In this document: in pieces, positions 32,026 to 35,557 of the stretch
Numbering within the stretch: position 1 is the first letter of the stretch
Layout of the letters: every line of letters begins with the position of its first letter
Source of the DNA: Calditrichia bacterium
GTDB lineage: Bacteria; Calditrichota; Calditrichia; Calditrichales; J004
Direction: 5' to 3'
NCBI GenBank assembly: GCA_026991535.1
Contig: JALXBH010000296.1
Coordinates: 1-35,557, forward strand
Length of the DNA: 35,557 nucleotides
Notes under the pieces: generated by a model
Database searches by the model: none
Told to the model about the DNA's origin: nothing
Seen by the model: the letters and a program-made list of their open reading frames with translations, nothing else
Position numbers and translations under genes: made by a program

Positions 32026-33442
32026 TAAAGTTCTTTTAAAGGTACGCCGGCTCTTTTTGGCCGCGGCGGTACTGGCAGTGGCCTCCTGCGCGGATGTGAC
32101 CGATACGTCCAACATAGCCGTGATAAACGGCACCGTCTATACCTATAGCGACGGTCAACTGGTTCCGGTGGAAAATGCTCTTGTTTCCGCGGTGGAGGTT
32201 TACCGTCAGGCAAACACGGATATTAACGGCAAGTACAGCTTTTCCCTGGAGCTGCCTGCCGCCGAACAGCAAATAACCATTCAGGCTTCCAAGGCGGGAT
32301 ATATCAGCGGCCAGGTACAGGCACTGGCCAAAAACGGAGAGACCTTTTTGGCGCCGGATCTGACGCTTAGCCTGATCAATGCCGATACCAGCGGCGGTCT
32401 GCCCGTGTCAACCTCCGGCGACGCGGCCCATATCCAGCTCACGGAAAACAGCGTGCCCCAGATCTACATCTATTCTTCCGGCTTGCGGGAGTCGGCCACA
32501 ATGCGCTTTTCTCTTACCGATGCCGAGGGAAATATTGTTGACAATGAACATAGTGAAACGGTTTTTTTCCGGATTCTGAACGGGCCGGGCGGCGGGGAAT
32601 ATCTTTTTCCGGACAGCATGACCAGTAAAAACGGACTGGTCAGCACCACGCTGAACAGCGGCATAAAAGCGGGGCCGGTACAGATAGAAGCCTATTTTGT
32701 GCGTGAAGGCGCCATCTATCGCACCATTCCGCCGCGCGTGGCCATCTATGGCGGTCTGCCCGATCAGGATCGTTTTAGCCTGGCGGCGGAGCAGATGAAT
32801 ATTGCCGGACAGGTACGTTTCGGCATTGTGGACAATATCACCGCCTTTGTAGGCGATAAGTACGGCAACCCCGTGGCCCCGGGCACGATTGTCTATTTTA
32901 CCAGCCAATACGGTATAATTCAGGGCGCGGCCATAACCGATGAGCTGGGAAGGGCCGTGGTTCAATATCTGACGGCGGCGCCTCTGCCCCCGGACCCGGC
33001 CAGCAGTTCCTTTACGGAAGTAAGGGCCGTGACCTATGGCGATACCCTGGGCGAGAAAAAACTGGAAACCACTCTGGACTTACTGCTATCCGCGGCCACG
33101 GCAGGCATAGAAGTTAATCCGCAAAGCTTTAACTACACCAATTTGAATAATGGCATTGCCTTTGATTTTAAGGTGAAGGATATCTATGGCAATCCCCTGG
33201 TGGCCGATACGCGGATTAAGGTGACCAGCACGGCAGGCACTCTGTACGGAGATAAGGATGTAACTCTATTGGATAACCGCTATCCGGGAAACGGCAGCAC
33301 GGAGTTTTCCTTTAGCTGGGCGCCCGGCGACAGCCTGAAGGATACGCAGGTCTACATCAATATTCAGGTAAACTCACCCTCGGAAGGCAATGGCAGCCGA
33401 TCCCTGAGGCTGGTAGGCACCAAGGTGGATTCCCTGCCTTAG
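32018..33442 (+). CDS. Lipoprotein with carboxypeptidase-regulatory-like and Big-1/Ig-like domains
   Basis: This 474-residue predicted outer-membrane lipoprotein has a lipobox ending at Cys24 ('AVLAVASC'). Residues about 35-110 look like a carboxypeptidase regulatory-like beta-sandwich ('VPVENALVSAVEVYRQANTD', 'INGKYSFSLELP'). Two invasin/Big-1-like modules follow, marked by 'DAEGNIVDNE...GLVSTTLNSG', 'DKYGNPVAPGTIVYFTSQYG' and 'DELGRAVVQYLTA', with a third shorter one at the C terminus ('DIYGNPLVADTRIKVTS'). It overlaps pilT by eight bases, so it is the last gene of the pilus operon. Such modules often build surface stalks or adhesins. A role in pilus docking or adhesion is inferred from location only. 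Confidence 0.72.
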   Translation: MFDKVLLKVRRLFLAAAVLAVASCADVTDTSNIAVINGTVYTYSDGQLVPVENALVSAVEVYRQANTDINGKYSFSLELPAAEQQITIQASKAGYISGQVQALAKNGETFLAPDLTLSLINADTSGGLPVSTSGDAAHIQLTENSVPQIYIYSSGLRESATMRFSLTDAEGNIVDNEHSETVFFRILNGPGGGEYLFPDSMTSKNGLVSTTLNSGIKAGPVQIEAYFVREGAIYRTIPPRVAIYGGLPDQDRFSLAAEQMNIAGQVRFGIVDNITAFVGDKYGNPVAPGTIVYFTSQYGIIQGAAITDELGRAVVQYLTAAPLPPDPASSSFTEVRAVTYGDTLGEKKLETTLDLLLSAATAGIEVNPQSFNYTNLNNGIAFDFKVKDIYGNPLVADTRIKVTSTAGTLYGDKDVTLLDNRYPGNGSTEFSFSWAPGDSLKDTQVYINIQVNSPSEGNGSRSLRLVGTKVDSLP

Positions 33443-35289
33443 GCTTGCTTTTTCTTGCCAAACTCCGGCGAGACATTTATAAAACGGGTAACCCAGATGG
33501 CCGGGATGATCGATATGATGACCCAGATGAAAAAGTTCTGGTAGCCGATCTGTTCCTGCAGCCAGCCGCTGAACATTCCCGGTATCATCATCCCCAGGGC
33601 CATAAAGCCGGTGGTGATGGCAAAGTGGGCCGTTTTGTGACTACCCGATTCGGAGACATAAATCATATATAACATATAGGCGGTAAAGCCAAAGCCGTAT
33701 CCCAGCTGCTCTATGGCCACGGCCACATTGATCCAGAAGATACTGTCGGTTTGGTAATAGGAAAGCAGCACATAGACCACATCCGGCAGGTTGATGGCAA
33801 AGGTCATCGGCAGCAGCCAGTACTTCAGGCCGTCCCGGGCGGCCAGAAAGCCTCCCAACAGACCGCCAATGGTTAGTGAAATCAGACCCACCGTGCCATA
33901 GACCCAGCCCACCTGTCCCGTGGTCAGGGCCAGGCCGCCGGCTTCCTGGGCGTCCAGTAGAAAAGGCGAGGCCAGTTTAACCAGTTGAGCCTCGGCAAAG
34001 CGGTAGAGCATCAGAAAAAGTAAAATACGGCCTATATCCTTCTTTTTAAAAAAGAGCACAAAGGTTTCCAAAAACTCCTTGAAAATGGTCTTGATGGCCG
34101 GCATTTCGATATTCTTTTCCACGCGGGGCAAAGCATAACGATGGTAGAAGGAGAACAGGACAAACAGCGCGGCCAGTAGCAAAAAGGTGACGATCCAGGC
34201 CAGCTCCACATTGCCGCTTTGCAGCTTAAACACGGCCTGGCTGGCGCTTTTCAGTTTAGGGTCGATCTGCACCGGCACCAGGGCCGGGGTTTTCCAGTTG
34301 TCACGGGTAAATTCCAGACGTCCTTCTCCGGCCAGCGCAATGCTTTTATCACCGTGTACCCGGCCGATGTTAACCACAACAGTTTCATCCGCTCCGGGCT
34401 GTTGGGCCAGGTAAACAGCCAGCATACCGATATTGCCGGTGTGGTTGGGCCGCTTCCGGTTGGCGCCGCCGAAATGTTCACGTAAAAAACGGCCAAGGGG
34501 CTGTGAAACATATTCATGCCAAAGAGAGTGTCCCTCGGCTTCCCGCTTTTGTTCGGCGGTTAGCGGGCGCTGAATATGTTTATGGAGAATGTTCCATTCC
34601 CGCGCCCGGGTAATCAGCGAGTCATAGGTCTCTTTGGAGATGGGATGCGTGTTAAGCTCCAGCCGGGCCGGTTCCACCAGGATGGCTTGTGTGGAGGAGG
34701 CGGGCGGTGGTGCAAGCTCATCGGGGGATATGATCTGCTGGTGGCTATATTGCGGAGAGACCTCCACGGCAATCTCCACGCTTTGCAGACCGCTGTTTTC
34801 TTCAATCGTTCCCGCCACAATGACCAGGAGCCCCTGTCCCGTCAGCATGGCCAGACGGTAAAAAGTGCTGCGGATACCGACGAACCAAGCCTGATCGTGC
34901 TCATCCAGACCCAGCATGTAAAAGCCGTCGGCGGCGATATCGTGCGTGGCCGAGGAAAAGGCCAGCAGCCACAGAAAGGCCAGCGTGTATTGAAAAAAAC
35001 TCTCCACGGGGATGGTGAAGGCCACCCCGGCAAAACCGGCGCCCAATACCAGTTGAGCGGTGACGATCCACCAGCGTTTTGTACGGATGATATCCACCAG
35101 CGGGCTCCAGAAGGGCTTGATCACCCACGGTAAATAAAGCCAGGAGGTGTATAAGGCGATATCCGTATTGGAGATGCCCAGTCTTTTATACATAATCACC
35201 GATACCGTCATAACAACGATGTAAGGCAATCCTTCGGCATAGTACAGGCTGGGTATCCAGCCCCAGGCCTCACGGCGGGATTTCTGCAT
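33439..35289 (-). CDS. AmpG-like MFS permease with large inserted extracytoplasmic domain
   Basis: The protein belongs to the PAT/AmpG branch of the major facilitator superfamily: 'YYAEGLPYIVVMTVSVIMYK', 'YTSWLYLPWVIKPFWSPLVD' and 'SSATHDIAADGFYM' match the N-terminal bundle, and 'LMLYRFAEAQLVKLASPFLL' begins the second bundle. AmpG imports anhydro-muropeptides for cell-wall recycling, and the substrate here is inferred. The two bundles are separated by an insertion of about 190 residues (about 166-358) with a charged helical half and a beta-rich end ('RLEFTRDNWKTPALVPVQI') that resembles strand patterns of extracellular repeat domains. 616 residues in all. The start has GGAG five bases upstream. 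It lies 23 bases after the SpoIID-like gene, probably in one operon, and converges on the Ig-like lipoprotein gene with a four-base overlap. Confidence 0.78.
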   Translation of the reverse strand: MQKSRREAWGWIPSLYYAEGLPYIVVMTVSVIMYKRLGISNTDIALYTSWLYLPWVIKPFWSPLVDIIRTKRWWIVTAQLVLGAGFAGVAFTIPVESFFQYTLAFLWLLAFSSATHDIAADGFYMLGLDEHDQAWFVGIRSTFYRLAMLTGQGLLVIVAGTIEENSGLQSVEIAVEVSPQYSHQQIISPDELAPPPASSTQAILVEPARLELNTHPISKETYDSLITRAREWNILHKHIQRPLTAEQKREAEGHSLWHEYVSQPLGRFLREHFGGANRKRPNHTGNIGMLAVYLAQQPGADETVVVNIGRVHGDKSIALAGEGRLEFTRDNWKTPALVPVQIDPKLKSASQAVFKLQSGNVELAWIVTFLLLAALFVLFSFYHRYALPRVEKNIEMPAIKTIFKEFLETFVLFFKKKDIGRILLFLMLYRFAEAQLVKLASPFLLDAQEAGGLALTTGQVGWVYGTVGLISLTIGGLLGGFLAARDGLKYWLLPMTFAINLPDVVYVLLSYYQTDSIFWINVAVAIEQLGYGFGFTAYMLYMIYVSESGSHKTAHFAITTGFMALGMMIPGMFSGWLQEQIGYQNFFIWVIISIIPAIWVTRFINVSPEFGKKKQA

Positions 35290-35312
35290 GGGGGCTCCGT
35301 AAATTTTAGGGA

Positions 35313-35557
35313 TTAGTCATATATTTTTTTCAGATAGCTGTTGGGGTAGTAATGTGCCAGTATTTCTTCCGTGGGCTTGTTGTGCAAGGCCATGCCCAGG
35401 GCGCCTATCTGGCACAGGCCGGCGCCGTGCCCCCAACCGGCGCCAAGGATTTCAAAGACCCCGGGTATTTCGCCCGACAGCTCTTTCAATTTAACCACTA
35501 TGGCCGAGCTGTAAAGAAATCGATCGGAAAGTATGCGGCGGATTTCGTATTCGGAAG
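35313..35557 (-). CDS. SpoIID/LytB-type protein, C-terminal part (runs off the window)
   Basis: Only the last 81 codons are present; the gene enters from the right edge and its start lies outside. The frame is open to the edge and reads 'SEYEIRRILSDRFLYSSAIV', then 'FEILGAGWGHGAGLCQIGAL' and 'HYYPNSYLKKIY'. This is the signature C-terminal region of SpoIID-domain proteins, with the conserved GxGWGHGxGxCQ motif. Sporulation SpoIID is a lytic transglycosylase that cuts denuded glycan strands; homologues (LytB and others) are widespread in non-sporulating bacteria. The adjacent AmpG-like gene could import its products. Confidence 0.85.
   Translation of the reverse strand, partial: SEYEIRRILSDRFLYSSAIVVKLKELSGEIPGVFEILGAGWGHGAGLCQIGALGMALHNKPTEEILAHYYPNSYLKKIYD

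Overview
The window (about 35.6 kb, moderately GC-rich, almost wall-to-wall genes) reads as a chromosomal segment of a Gram-negative, LPS-making bacterium of the FCB/Calditrichota-like kind. The clues are a didermic KDO/Lpt pathway, lipoproteins with 'DNPLDP'-type N termini, a MutL of the nuclease-deficient Bacteroidetes/Chlorobi-like form, an Omp28-like protein and a type IV pilus locus with lineage-specific fusions. This placement is an inference from protein character only. No rRNA, tRNA, CRISPR array, insertion sequence or phage gene was seen.

Layout. (1) 27-2876: pyrimidine cluster pyrEF (fused UMP synthase), pyrB, pyrI. It converges on rsmE (2863-3561, minus). (2) 3697-10596: a tightly overlapping LPS operon, kdsA-kdsC-[CsgG-like, Omp28-like lipoprotein, Ig-like lipoprotein]-kdsD-lptC-lptA-like-lptB. 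It makes KDO precursors and exports LPS, and three unassigned envelope proteins are embedded in it. (3) 10593-11030 (minus): an apparent single-chain HicB-HicA protein behind a near-consensus sigma-70 promoter. (4) 11215-16398: a large PAS/GAF hybrid kinase that has lost its H-box histidine, an ArsC/LMW-phosphatase-fold protein without its catalytic residues, and an ion-transporter-superfamily antiporter. (5) 16443-19147: mutL-miaA. (6) 19148-19472: a 325-bp spacer, then a type IV pilus operon, 19473-33442: pilB fused to a receiver domain, pilD, pilC, major pilin, two pilin-like proteins, a large PilX-like protein with a poly-Asp tract, a PilM-PilN fusion, pilO, pilP, a short secretin, pilT and an Ig-like lipoprotein. 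(7) 33439-35557 (minus): an AmpG-like MFS permease with a large inserted domain, downstream of the 3' end of a SpoIID/LytB-type gene that runs off the window.

How they fit together. Regions 2 and 7 concern the envelope (LPS synthesis and export; murein turnover and muropeptide uptake). Region 6 encodes a nearly complete pilus machine whose assembly ATPase carries its own phosphorylation-dependent receiver. Region 4 looks like a signalling module built partly from pseudoenzymes. The most unusual items are the HicB-HicA fusion, the H-box-less kinase next to the dead phosphatase fold, and the fused or charged-tract pilus proteins.
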